From contig NZ_JAXMOR010000012.1 in the NCBI RefSeq assembly GCF_034669705.1, positions 1 through 64,000 of the forward strand: DNA of 64,000 nucleotides, written 5' to 3'. Made by a program: the position numbers and the translations under genes. The DNA comes from Marinovum sp034669705. Lineage in GTDB: Bacteria; Pseudomonadota; Alphaproteobacteria; Rhodobacterales; Rhodobacteraceae. Below the pieces are notes generated by a model. That model was not told the origin of the DNA, did no database searches, and worked only from the letters and a program-made list of their open reading frames with translations. Below are positions 6,571 through 15,447 of the stretch, piece by piece. Each line of letters begins with the position of its first letter. Within the stretch, counting starts at the first letter, position 1.

Positions 6571-8055
6571 ATGAGCAGAACGAAATCGCTTGCCGATCTG
6601 GGCCTCAGCGCCCGGGGCGGCGCAGAGACGCGGATCACCGGCATCACGGTCGACAGCCGCGAGGTCAGGGAGGGCGCCCTCTTTGCCGCGCTGCCGGGCA
6701 GCCGGGTGCATGGCGCGGAATTCATCCAGTACGCCCTGCGCATGGGCGCCGGCGCGGTGCTCACCGATGCCGAGGGTGCGCGGATCGCCGCCGATGTGCT
6801 CGACGCCAGCCACGCTGCGCTGATCGTCGCCGAGGACCCGCGACAGGTGCTGGCCTATACCTCGGCGCTGTGGTTCGGCAGCCAGCCCGAGACCGTGGTC
6901 GCGGTGACCGGCACCAACGGCAAGACCTCGGTCTCGACCTTCTGCCGGCAGATCTGGCGGGCGCTCGACATCCCGGCGGTCAACCTTGGCACCACCGGCG
7001 TTGAAGGCGCCTGGGAGGCGCCGCTCGCCCATACCACACCAGAGCCGGTTACCCTGCACCGCACCCTGTCGGCCGCGGCCGAGGCCGGCATCACCCATGC
7101 CGCGATGGAGGCCTCCTCGCACGGGCTGGCGCAGCGGCGGCTCGACGGCGTCCACCTCAAGGCCGCGGGCTTCACCAACTTCACCCAGGACCACCTGGAT
7201 TATCACCATTCCTTCGAGGCCTATTTCGAGGCCAAGGCCGGTCTCTTCCTGCGGGTTCTGCCCGAGGATGGCACCGCCGTGCTCAACATGGACGACCCCA
7301 AGGTTGCCGATCTCGAGCCGGTCTGCGCCGCCCGCGGCCAGTCGGTGCTGACCGTCGGTCGGGGCCAGGGCTGCGACCTGCGGCTGGTGGCGCAACGGTT
7401 CGATGCCACCGGGCAGGACCTGCGATTCGACTGGCTGGGGCAGACCTACCAGACCCGGCTCAAGCTGATCGGCGGTTTCCAGGCGGCCAACGTGCTGCTT
7501 GCCACCGGATTGGTGATCGCCGCCGGCCAAGCGCCCGAGCGCGTCTTCGAGGTGATGAGCGATCTTGGCACCGTGCGCGGCCGCATGCAGCTCGCCGCGA
7601 CCCGCGCCAATGGCGCCGCCGCCTTTGTCGATTACGCTCATACCCCCGACGCGGTGAAGACCGCCCTTTCGGCCCTGCGCCCGCATGTCATGGGCCGGTT
7701 GATTGCCGTGGTCGGCGCCGGCGGCGACCGCGACACCGCCAAACGCCCGCTTATGGGGCAGGCCGCGCGCGAGAATGCCGATATCGTCATCGTCACCGAC
7801 GACAACCCCCGCACCGAGGACCCGGCCGCGATCCGCGCCGCGGTGCTGCAGGGCGCCGGTCCCGAGGCCATCGAAGTGGGCGACCGCGCCGAGGCGATCC
7901 TGCGCGGCGTCGACATGCTGCAACCGGGCGATGCGCTGCTGATCTGCGGCAAGGGTCACGAGAGCGGCCAGGTGGTCGGCGACACCACCTATCCTTTCGA
8001 CGATGTGGAACAGGCCAGCGTCGCGGTCTCGGCGCTTGACGGGGTCAACCCGTGA
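6571..8055 (+). CDS. murE: UDP-MurNAc-tripeptide ligase MurE (meso-DAP adding)
   Basis: A 494-aa cytosolic ATP-dependent ligase that adds the third stem-peptide residue. The P-loop GTNGKTS starts at residue 114, and DNPR (411-414) is the signature of enzymes specific for meso-diaminopimelate. The start lies 12 bases after ftsI with GGGGTCC upstream. The end overlaps murF by four bases. Confidence 0.97.
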   Translation: MSRTKSLADLGLSARGGAETRITGITVDSREVREGALFAALPGSRVHGAEFIQYALRMGAGAVLTDAEGARIAADVLDASHAALIVAEDPRQVLAYTSALWFGSQPETVVAVTGTNGKTSVSTFCRQIWRALDIPAVNLGTTGVEGAWEAPLAHTTPEPVTLHRTLSAAAEAGITHAAMEASSHGLAQRRLDGVHLKAAGFTNFTQDHLDYHHSFEAYFEAKAGLFLRVLPEDGTAVLNMDDPKVADLEPVCAARGQSVLTVGRGQGCDLRLVAQRFDATGQDLRFDWLGQTYQTRLKLIGGFQAANVLLATGLVIAAGQAPERVFEVMSDLGTVRGRMQLAATRANGAAAFVDYAHTPDAVKTALSALRPHVMGRLIAVVGAGGDRDTAKRPLMGQAARENADIVIVTDDNPRTEDPAAIRAAVLQGAGPEAIEVGDRAEAILRGVDMLQPGDALLICGKGHESGQVVGDTTYPFDDVEQASVAVSALDGVNP

Positions 8056-9461
8056 GCCTCTGGACCGCGGCCGAGGCCGCAGCGGCCACCGGCGGGCGCA
8101 GCACGACCGACTGGCAGGCCGGCGGCGTCTCGATCGACACCCGCACGCTGCAGCCCGGCGATCTCTTCGTCGCGCTCAAGGCCGCCCGCGACGGTCATGA
8201 CTTCGTGGCCCAGGCGCTGGAGAAGGGTGCGGCGGCCGCGCTCGTCACCCACCGCCCCGAAGGCGTGGCCGAGGATGCCCCACTGCTGATCGTCGAGGAG
8301 ATCATGCCGGCGCTCGAGGCGTTGGGCCGCTCCGGTCGCGCCCGCACCGCCGCCCGGGTCGTCGCCGTCACCGGTTCGGTCGGCAAGACCTCGACCAAGG
8401 AGATGCTGCGCGAGACGCTGCAGGCCTTTGGCCGCACCCATGCCTCGGTGGCGAGCTACAACAACCATTGGGGCGTGCCGCTCACGCTGGCGCGGATGCC
8501 CGCCGACACCGAATTCGCGGTGATCGAGATCGGCATGAACCACCCCGGCGAAATCGCGCCCCTGTCGGCCATCGCCCGGCCGCATGTGGCGATGATCACC
8601 ACCGTCGCCCCGGCGCATCTCGAGGCCTTCGGAAAGATCGAGGGCATCGCCGCGGAAAAGGCCAGCATCCTCGCCGGGCTCGAAGCCGGCGGCACCGCGG
8701 TCTTCAATGCCGAAGTCGGCACCGCCGATCTTCTGCGCGACGCCGCCCGCGCGGCGGGGGCCGCCTATGTCGGGTTCGGCGAGGCGCCGCAGGCGCAGTA
8801 CCGTCTGACCGGCGTCGAGATGGCCCATGGCGTGACCGTCGCCCATGCCCGCGTCCGCCACGCCGACCGGCATTTCAAGATCGCAGCCACCGGGCGGCAT
8901 TTCGCGATGAACGGTCTCGGCGTTCTGGCGGTCACCGATGCGCTGGGGCTCGATCCGGCGCTGGCGGCGGCGGCGCTGTCGCGCTGGGCCCCGGTCAAGG
9001 GCCGCGGCGCGCGCCAGAGCATCGCCCTCGATCCGGCCGATCCGGCCAAGACGCTGGAAGTGATCGACGACAGCTACAACGCCAACCCGGCCTCGATGGA
9101 GGCCGCGCTCACGGTGCTGGCCGCCACCCCCAAGGCCCAGCGCGGCCGCCGCATCGCCTGTCTCGGCGACATGGCCGAACTGGGCGAGACCGCCCCCGAG
9201 CTGCATGCCGCGCTGGCCCGCCTGCCGGCGATGGAGGCGATCGACCGGGTGCATTGCGTCGGCCCGCTGAGCCGTCACCTCTGGCAGGCGCTGCCGGCCG
9301 ACCGGCGCGGCAACTGGCAGCCCCGGGTCTCCGACATCCTGCCGGAGGTCCGCCACGAGCTGCGCCCCGGCGATGTTCTGCTGATCAAGGGATCGAATTC
9401 CATCGGCCTCTCGGCGCTGGTTGACGCGATCCGCAAAATGGGCGATGGCGACCCCCAATAA
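8052..9461 (+). CDS. murF: UDP-MurNAc-tripeptide D-Ala-D-Ala ligase MurF
   Basis: A 469-aa Mur ligase that completes the pentapeptide precursor. It has the N-terminal UDP-binding domain, the ATP loop GSVGKTS at 108-114, and the C-terminal Mur ligase domain with DDSYNANP. It supplies the substrate of MraY, encoded 35 bases downstream. The ATGA overlap with murE suggests coupled translation. Confidence 0.97.
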   Translation: MSLWTAAEAAAATGGRSTTDWQAGGVSIDTRTLQPGDLFVALKAARDGHDFVAQALEKGAAAALVTHRPEGVAEDAPLLIVEEIMPALEALGRSGRARTAARVVAVTGSVGKTSTKEMLRETLQAFGRTHASVASYNNHWGVPLTLARMPADTEFAVIEIGMNHPGEIAPLSAIARPHVAMITTVAPAHLEAFGKIEGIAAEKASILAGLEAGGTAVFNAEVGTADLLRDAARAAGAAYVGFGEAPQAQYRLTGVEMAHGVTVAHARVRHADRHFKIAATGRHFAMNGLGVLAVTDALGLDPALAAAALSRWAPVKGRGARQSIALDPADPAKTLEVIDDSYNANPASMEAALTVLAATPKAQRGRRIACLGDMAELGETAPELHAALARLPAMEAIDRVHCVGPLSRHLWQALPADRRGNWQPRVSDILPEVRHELRPGDVLLIKGSNSIGLSALVDAIRKMGDGDPQ

Positions 9462-9496
9462 GTAGCAGGCCACTAAAAGGCGGGAAGGGGCATGAG

Positions 9497-10579
9497 ATGC
9501 TCTACTGGTTGACAGCTTTGTCCGATGGCGGGGATTTTTTCAATCTTTTCCGCTATATAACCTTCCGGGCAGGCGGCGCCTTCATGACGGCGCTGATCTT
9601 CGGCTTTCTCTTCGGCAAGCCGTTGATCAACGTGCTGCGGCGCAGCCAGGGCAAGGGCCAGCCGATCCGCGACGATGGTCCGGAGGGCCATGTCGCCAAG
9701 GCCGGCACCCCCACCATGGGCGGTCTGCTGATCCTCAGCGCGCTGCTGACCTCGACCCTGCTCTGGGCGCGGCTCGACAACCCTTATGTGCTGATGGTGC
9801 TCTTCGTCACCTTCGCCTTCGGGCTGATCGGCTTTGCCGACGACTATGCCAAGGTCTCGAAACAGAACACCAAGGGCGTGCCGGGCCGGGTGCGGCTGTT
9901 GCTGGGCTTCTTGATCGCCGGCATCGCCGCCTATTGGGCCGCGATCTACCACCCGGACGATCTGCAGTTCCGCCTCGCGCTGCCGGTGCTCAAGGACACC
10001 CTGCTGAACCTCGGCTGGCTGTTCCTGCCGTTTTGCATGTTCGTCATCGTCGGTGCTGCCAATGCGGTCAACCTGACCGACGGGCTTGACGGGCTGGCGA
10101 TCATGCCGGTGATGATCGCCGCCGGCACGCTCGGCGTCATCGCCTACGCGGTGGGCCGGGTCGACTTCACCGAATACCTCGACGTGCACTACGTCCCCGG
10201 CACCGGCGAGATCCTGATTTTCACCGCAGGCCTCTTCGGCGGGGGCTTGGGCTTTCTGTGGTACAACGCGCCGCCGGCGGCGGTCTTCATGGGCGACACC
10301 GGCAGCCTCGCACTCGGCGGCGCGCTCGGCGCCATCGCCGTGGCCACCAAGCACGAGATCGTGCTCGGCGTGGTCGGCGGGCTCTTTGTGGTCGAGGCGC
10401 TCTCGGTGATCATCCAGGTGCTCTACTTCAAACGCACCGGCAAGCGGGTCTTCCTGATGGCGCCGATCCACCACCATTACGAAAAGAAGGGCTGGGCCGA
10501 GCCCACCATCGTGATCCGCTTCTGGATAATCTCGCTGATCCTCGCCATCATCGGCCTCGCCACCCTGAAGGTCCGCTGA
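9497..10579 (+). CDS. mraY: Phospho-MurNAc-pentapeptide transferase MraY
   Basis: A 360-aa polytopic inner-membrane enzyme with about ten hydrophobic segments that makes lipid I on undecaprenyl phosphate. The family motif FADDYAK and the substrate/metal-binding loop NLTDGLDGL from residue 192 are present, with the HHHYEKKGW block near the C-terminus. A strong GGGAAGGGG ribosome site lies 6 bases before the ATG. Confidence 0.97.
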   Translation: MLYWLTALSDGGDFFNLFRYITFRAGGAFMTALIFGFLFGKPLINVLRRSQGKGQPIRDDGPEGHVAKAGTPTMGGLLILSALLTSTLLWARLDNPYVLMVLFVTFAFGLIGFADDYAKVSKQNTKGVPGRVRLLLGFLIAGIAAYWAAIYHPDDLQFRLALPVLKDTLLNLGWLFLPFCMFVIVGAANAVNLTDGLDGLAIMPVMIAAGTLGVIAYAVGRVDFTEYLDVHYVPGTGEILIFTAGLFGGGLGFLWYNAPPAAVFMGDTGSLALGGALGAIAVATKHEIVLGVVGGLFVVEALSVIIQVLYFKRTGKRVFLMAPIHHHYEKKGWAEPTIVIRFWIISLILAIIGLATLKVR

Positions 10580-10590
10580 GGGCAAGCGCG

Positions 10591-10644
10591 TCCAGGGCTC
10601 CTTCTGGCCGAACATATTCCCGGGCGTCCGGGGGCAGCGCCCCC
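10591..10644. repeat. Dispersed intergenic repeat, degenerate copy (mraY-murD gap)
   Basis: A divergent and shortened member of the family seen at 12085, 29034, 34472 and 40811. It keeps the CTTCTGG-CGAACATATTCCC core and the terminal GGGGGCAGCGCCCCC hairpin. It occupies most of the 94-bp mraY-murD gap. Confidence 0.6.
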
Positions 10645-10673
10645 GATCCTGACCGCCCCACGAGGAGCGACCC

Positions 10674-12080
10674 ATGATCCCAGTCACCGGTTTCGAATCC
10701 CATCGCATCGCTATCCTCGGCCTCGGCCGCTCGGGCCTCTCGGCCGCCCGCGCCCTGCGCGAGGGTGGCGCCATCCCGGTCTGCTGGGATGACAACCCCC
10801 AGGCCCGTGAGCGCGCCGAGGACGCGGGCTTTGAGGTCAGCGACCTGATGAGCCCCGGCATCTTCGCCGAGATCGCCACGCTGATCGTCTCGCCCGGCAT
10901 CCCGCATCTCTATCCAACGCCCAACCCGGTGGTGGCCGCGGCACAGGCGGCTGGCGTGCCGGTCGACAATGACATCGGCCTGTTCTTCCGCTCGCTGGCC
11001 CAGACCGGATGGGAGATGCATGACAGCCCGCCGCGGGTGGTGGCGGTGACAGGCTCGAACGGCAAATCCACCACCTCGGCGCTGATCCACCACATCCTCG
11101 AGGCCTCTGGCCGTGAGGCGCAGCTCGCCGGCAACATCGGTCGCGGCGTGCTCGACATCGACCCGCCGGGCGATGGCGGCGTGGTGGTGCTCGAGCTCTC
11201 GTCCTACCAGACCGAACTGGCCCGGGCGCTGACCCCCGACGTGGCGGTGTTCACCAACCTCAGCCCCGACCACCTCGACCGTCACGGCGGCATGGGCGGC
11301 TATTTCGCCGCCAAGCGCCGGCTGTTCGCCGAAGGCGGGCCGGACCGCGCGGTGATCGGTGTCGATGAGGCCGAGGGCCGCTTCCTTGCCGGCCAGCTCA
11401 GCGAGGGGCCGGGCGACGACCGGGTGATCCGCATCTCGGTGACCGGCAAGCTCACCGGGCCGGGTTGGCACGTGTTTGCCCGCAAGGGGTTCCTCTCGGA
11501 GTATCGCAAGGGGCGGCAGGCCGGCTCGATCGACTTGCGGGCGGTCAAGGGGCTGCCCGGCGCGCACAATCACCAGAATGCCTGTGCCGCCTATGCCGCC
11601 TGCCGGACCCTGGGGCTGGCGCCGCGGGTGATCGAACAGGCGTTCCACAGCTTTGCCGGTCTGCCGCACCGGTCGCAGCTGATCGCCGAGGCGGGCGGGG
11701 TCACGTATGTCAACGACAGCAAGGCCACCAATGTCGACAGCGCCGCCAAGGCGCTCGCGGCTTTCGGCAAGATCCGCTGGATCTGCGGCGGGTTGCAGAA
11801 GGACGGCGGGCTCGGGGGCTTGGCCGAAGGGCTGGCCAATGTGGTCAAGGCCTATGTGATCGGCCGCGAGGCGGCGGGCTTTGCGCTGGGGCTTCCCGGC
11901 GTCGAGGCCGAGGTCTGCACCGAGATGTCGGCCGCGGTGGAACGCGCCATGGCCGAGGCGCAGCCCGGCGAGACGGTGCTGCTGGCGCCGGCGGCAGCGA
12001 GTTTCGACCAGTATGACAATTTCGAGCAGCGCGGGGTGGATTTCACCCAGAACGTGCTGGCGCGTCTGACCGAGAGCTAA
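10674..12080 (+). CDS. murD: UDP-MurNAc-L-alanine:D-glutamate ligase MurD
   Basis: A 468-aa cytosolic Mur ligase with an N-terminal Rossmann-like UDP-binding region (GLGRSGLSAA), the ATP loop GSNGKST at 127-133, the central NLSPDHLDRH motif and the C-terminal NDSKATN block. It adds D-Glu to UDP-MurNAc-L-Ala. GAGGAGCGACCC lies before the ATG. It ends the first same-strand block of the dcw cluster, because the next two genes are reversed. Confidence 0.97.
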   Translation: MIPVTGFESHRIAILGLGRSGLSAARALREGGAIPVCWDDNPQARERAEDAGFEVSDLMSPGIFAEIATLIVSPGIPHLYPTPNPVVAAAQAAGVPVDNDIGLFFRSLAQTGWEMHDSPPRVVAVTGSNGKSTTSALIHHILEASGREAQLAGNIGRGVLDIDPPGDGGVVVLELSSYQTELARALTPDVAVFTNLSPDHLDRHGGMGGYFAAKRRLFAEGGPDRAVIGVDEAEGRFLAGQLSEGPGDDRVIRISVTGKLTGPGWHVFARKGFLSEYRKGRQAGSIDLRAVKGLPGAHNHQNACAAYAACRTLGLAPRVIEQAFHSFAGLPHRSQLIAEAGGVTYVNDSKATNVDSAAKALAAFGKIRWICGGLQKDGGLGGLAEGLANVVKAYVIGREAAGFALGLPGVEAEVCTEMSAAVERAMAEAQPGETVLLAPAAASFDQYDNFEQRGVDFTQNVLARLTES

Positions 12081-12084
12081 GGGA

Positions 12085-12151
12085 TGGGGGCTCTGCCCCC
12101 GTCGCCTTTGGCGACTCCCCCGAGGGTATTTTCGAACAGAAGAAGGGCTGG
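12085..12151. repeat. Dispersed intergenic repeat, full copy between convergent genes
   Basis: It contains the hairpin GGGGGCTCTGCCCCC, then GTCGCC-ttt-GGCGAC, then CCCCCGAGGGTATTT and GAACAGAAGAAGGGC. It sits between the stops of murD and the reversed gene at 12167, where it may act as a two-way terminator. Confidence 0.75.
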
Positions 12152-12166
12152 ACCCGCGCGTTTGCT

Positions 12167-12859
12167 TCAGCCGTGGATCGAGTGGCGCAGACGGTCAAGG
12201 TGGCCGTTCCTGAGGGCGTCGATGTGGATCACCCCGGGCTGCACCGGGATTTCCGGCAGGTCGAGGATGCGGGCGATGGCGTAGCGGTGTTCGCCGCCGC
12301 CGCGACGCAGGGCGCGTCCGTTGCGGTCGATATGGACGAAGATGCCGCCGTGTTCGCGGCGGAAATAGCCCGGCACCTCCTTGCGCGGGCGCAGGCGGCG
12401 GGTGCGGCTGACCTCGTCGTAGAGCGCGTCGATGCGGGCATAGCGGCGCTTGAGGTCGTCGAGGGTGCGGCAGCCGTCGGACTGGCCGTGCCGGGCGATG
12501 TTCTGCAGGTGGCGCTCGTAGACGCCGGTCTCTTCCCAGGGCAGACCGTCGACGAAATGCAGGCGGATGGCCGCATGCTTGAAGGACTCCTCGAGCGGCC
12601 TTGTCGAGAGGTCCCAGTTGCCGCCGCGCACCAGCCCGCTGTGACGGCGGCGGAAAGCCGGGGCGCCCTGTTTGGGATCGGGGGCATAGGCCGCGTGGAC
12701 GTCGGCCAGCGGCACGAAGAGCGCCTCGTCAGACAGCGGCGCCTGGCCGCGGAAGCGCAGGCGGTTGAGGATGTCGCGGGCAAACTTCTGCGGCACCTTG
12801 GCCTCGAGCGCGCGAAGCAGGTTGGCGGGCTTCAGAGGCGGATATTCGATCAGGGCCAT
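12167..12859 (-). CDS. Hypothetical protein with ParB-like nucleotide-binding motif
   Basis: A 230-aa protein I do not recognise as a named family. The C-terminal part (about residues 178-215) has a DxxG...R-GG-HR..A motif followed by IPV, resembling the ParB/sulfiredoxin fold. The rest is rich in Arg and aromatic residues with no membrane segment. A 235-aa plus-strand frame covers the same DNA, but the minus frame is preferred for its residue composition and the ParB-like motif. It lies inside the dcw cluster in reverse orientation, downstream of the flavoprotein gene. Confidence 0.7.
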   Translation of the reverse strand: MALIEYPPLKPANLLRALEAKVPQKFARDILNRLRFRGQAPLSDEALFVPLADVHAAYAPDPKQGAPAFRRRHSGLVRGGNWDLSTRPLEESFKHAAIRLHFVDGLPWEETGVYERHLQNIARHGQSDGCRTLDDLKRRYARIDALYDEVSRTRRLRPRKEVPGYFRREHGGIFVHIDRNGRALRRGGGEHRYAIARILDLPEIPVQPGVIHIDALRNGHLDRLRHSIHG

Positions 12860-12928
12860 CCGGCACTCCGTTCAACGTGACGATTGTGTAACGGATATGT
12901 GGCGGCGCTGTAAATATTCCAGTGGCGC

Positions 12929-14107
12929 TCAGCCGCGCGCCGCGAGCGCCGTGCCCGCGGCATGGCCCGAGGCCCAGGCCCACTGGAAGTTGTAGCCGCC
13001 GAGCCAGCCGGTGACATCCACCGCCTCGCCGATGGCATAAAGACCGGGCACGTCCCTGGCCTGCATGTCGCGCGAGTTCAGCCCGTCGGTGTCGATGCCG
13101 CCCAAGGTGACCTCGGCGGTGCGATAGCCCTCTGACCCGGTGGGCTTGTGGCGCCAGTCCGACAGCGTCTCGCAAAGTGCGCGCAGCCGGGCGTCGGACT
13201 GGTCGGCGAGGTTGCCGGTGAGTTGCAGGGGGCCCGCGAGATGCTCGACCAGCCGCGCCGGCAGGTGGCGCGCCAGCGCGGTGGTGAGGTTGACGCGGCC
13301 GGCCTCTTGCCGGGCCGCACGCAGATCGTCGTAGAGCGTGGGCGGCGCGAGGCGCAGGGCGATCTCGTCGCCTTCGCGCCAGAACGACGAGACCTGCAGG
13401 ATCGCCGGGCCCGAGAGCCCGCGGTGGGTAAACAGCAGCGCCTCGTCGAAACTGGTGCCATTGGTGCGGGCCGTGGCCGGCAGCGAGACGCCGGAAAGCG
13501 GCGCGAAGCGCTGGTCGGAAAAGGTCAGCGGCACCAGGGCAGGGCGGGTCTCGGTGACCGCGAGCCCGAATTGCCGGGCGATGTCATAGGAGAGCCCGGT
13601 GGCGCCCATCTTGGGGATCGACTTGCCGCCGGTGGCGAGCACCAGGTTGCTGGCGGTGACGACTGTGCGGCGGCCCTCGCGGTCGAGGATCACGGAAAAC
13701 CGGCTGCCGTCATGGCTGACGCCGACCACGCTGGTCTGCAGCCAGAGATCGGCGCCGGCCGCGCGCATCTCGGCGGTCAGCATCTCGACCACCTGGGTGG
13801 ATTTGCCATCGCAGAACAGCTGGCCCAGGGTCTTTTCGTGCCAGGCGATGCCGTGGCGGTCGACCAGCGCGATGAAATCCCACTGGGTATAGCGTTTCAG
13901 CGCCGATTTGCAGAAATGCGGGTTCTGCGACAGGAAGTTCCCGGGCGCGGTGTACAGGTTGGTGAAATTGCAGCGACCGCCGCCGGAAATGCGGATCTTT
14001 TCGCCCGGGGCCTTGGCATGATCGATGACCAGCGTGCCGGGGCCGGCATGGGCCGCGCACATCAGGCCGGCGGCGCCGGCGCCGAGGATGAGGGTGGTGA
14101 CATTCAT
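12929..14107 (-). CDS. HI0933/YhiN-family flavoprotein (NAD(P)/FAD-dependent)
   Basis: A 392-aa protein with an N-terminal dinucleotide-binding loop (GAGAAGLMCA, from residue 8), the family signature KIRISGGGRCNFTN and a second glycine motif (ATGGKSIPKMG). The C-terminal GEAVDVTGWLGGYNFQWA completes the FAD site. Family members are soluble flavoproteins of unclear physiological reaction. It reads away from ftsW and shares a 142-bp divergent region with it. Confidence 0.9.
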   Translation of the reverse strand: MNVTTLILGAGAAGLMCAAHAGPGTLVIDHAKAPGEKIRISGGGRCNFTNLYTAPGNFLSQNPHFCKSALKRYTQWDFIALVDRHGIAWHEKTLGQLFCDGKSTQVVEMLTAEMRAAGADLWLQTSVVGVSHDGSRFSVILDREGRRTVVTASNLVLATGGKSIPKMGATGLSYDIARQFGLAVTETRPALVPLTFSDQRFAPLSGVSLPATARTNGTSFDEALLFTHRGLSGPAILQVSSFWREGDEIALRLAPPTLYDDLRAARQEAGRVNLTTALARHLPARLVEHLAGPLQLTGNLADQSDARLRALCETLSDWRHKPTGSEGYRTAEVTLGGIDTDGLNSRDMQARDVPGLYAIGEAVDVTGWLGGYNFQWAWASGHAAGTALAARG

Positions 14108-14249
14108 CCGCCAGCGGTGCCCCGAAATGCCGGCAAGCGCAAGGGGCGGGCGGGGGCGTTTTCCCTAGCCTTGTCACGGGGTTTGCGGTAAACTTCTGGC
14201 CAGACCCCGAAAAACGGGGCACCCGAGGCAGATTGAGTGGCAGATTCCC
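14108..14249 (+). promoter_or_regulatory. Divergent intergenic region with inferred ftsW promoter
   Basis: Because the two preceding genes are reversed, the ftsW-recN block cannot be reached from the mraZ promoter and needs its own start here or within the reversed genes. A CCCCG-aaaaa-CGGGG hairpin lies at 14205-14219. No confident -35/-10 pair was found. Confidence 0.35.
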
Positions 14250-15416
14250 ATGACTGAAATGGTCTATGGCGCGGCCCCCGTGAGGGACGTCGAGCCTGTG
14301 CTCCCGAAATGGTGGCGCACGATCGACAAGATGTCGATGTCCTTTATCCTGATCCTGTTCACCATCGGCATCTTGCTGGGGCTTGCCGCCTCGCCGCCGC
14401 TGGCGGCCAAGAACGGGTTCGAACCTTTTCACTATGTCACCCGGCAGGCGATCTTTGGCGGTGCGGCTCTGGTGGCGATGCTGGTCACCTCGATGATGAC
14501 GCCGGTGCTGGTGCGCCGTCTGGCGGTGGTGGGCTTTGCGCTGGCCTTCGTGGCGCTGGCGCTGCTGCCGGCCTTCGGCACCGATTTCGGCAAGGGCGCG
14601 GTGCGCTGGTACAGCCTGGGCTTCGCCTCGGTGCAGCCGTCGGAGTTTCTCAAGCCCGGGTTCGTGGTGATCGCCGCCTGGATGCTGGCCGCCAACCAGG
14701 AGATCAACGGCCCGCCGGGGCGGCTGTGGTCGTTCGGGCTTTGCGTGACCATCGTGCTGATGCTGGCCCTGCAGCCCGACTTCGGCCAGGCCTGCCTGGT
14801 GCTGTTTGGCTGGGGGGTGATGTATTTCGTCGCCGGTGCGCCGATGCTCCTGCTGGTGGGCATCGCGCTCCTGGTGGTGCTGGCCGGCACGCTGGCCTAT
14901 TCCAGTTCAGAGCACTTCGCCCGCCGCATCGACGGCTTTCTGACCGCGGACGTCGATCCGACCACCCAGCTGGGCTATGCCACCAACGCGATCCGCGAGG
15001 GCGGGTTCGTCGGCGTTGGCGTCGGCGAGGGGCAGGTGAAATGGTCGCTGCCGGACGCCCACACCGATTTCATCATCGCCGTGGCGGCCGAGGAATACGG
15101 GCTGATCCTTGTGCTGGCGATCATCGCGCTCTATGCGGGGGTGGTGCTGTCGTCTCTGCTGCGCCTGATGCGCGAACGCGATCCCTTTATCCGGCTGGCC
15201 GGAACCGGGCTTGCCTGCATGTTCGGCGTTCAGGCGATGATCAACATGGGTGTCGCGGTGCGGCTCTTGCCCGCCAAGGGCATGACGCTGCCCTTCGTCA
15301 GCTACGGCGGCTCCTCGCTGATTGCCACCGGCATCGCGGTGGGCATGCTGCTGTCGTTCACCCGGACACGGCCGCAGGGCGAGATCGGAGACATTCTGCG
15401 GGGCCGCGTCAGGTGA
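14250..15416 (+). CDS. ftsW: Septal peptidoglycan polymerase FtsW
   Basis: A 388-aa SEDS-family glycosyltransferase with about ten membrane segments that polymerises lipid II at the septum with FtsI. The conserved blocks QPSEF-K, QPDFGQ and SYGGSSL are present. The N-terminus is cytoplasmic, about 30 residues long. It begins the second dcw block, and murG follows 31 bases later. Confidence 0.97.
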   Translation: MTEMVYGAAPVRDVEPVLPKWWRTIDKMSMSFILILFTIGILLGLAASPPLAAKNGFEPFHYVTRQAIFGGAALVAMLVTSMMTPVLVRRLAVVGFALAFVALALLPAFGTDFGKGAVRWYSLGFASVQPSEFLKPGFVVIAAWMLAANQEINGPPGRLWSFGLCVTIVLMLALQPDFGQACLVLFGWGVMYFVAGAPMLLLVGIALLVVLAGTLAYSSSEHFARRIDGFLTADVDPTTQLGYATNAIREGGFVGVGVGEGQVKWSLPDAHTDFIIAVAAEEYGLILVLAIIALYAGVVLSSLLRLMRERDPFIRLAGTGLACMFGVQAMINMGVAVRLLPAKGMTLPFVSYGGSSLIATGIAVGMLLSFTRTRPQGEIGDILRGRVR

Positions 15417-15447
15417 GCCCCGCCGCAAGGCATAAGGGCACGGACTG

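Noticed and set aside
5998..7959. 653-aa minus-strand frame across ftsI and murE
   Set aside because: Complete overlap with two certain genes and composition typical of a reverse-frame artefact.
12173..12880. 235-aa plus-strand frame opposite the ParB-motif gene
   Set aside because: Ala/Val/Glu-rich without a motif; the minus-strand frame has the ParB-like signature and a more natural composition.
10685..14430. tRNA T-arm lookalikes (GTTTCGAATCC near 10687, GGTTCGAACC near 14415)
   Set aside because: Both lie within murD and ftsW and have no matching acceptor or anticodon arms.
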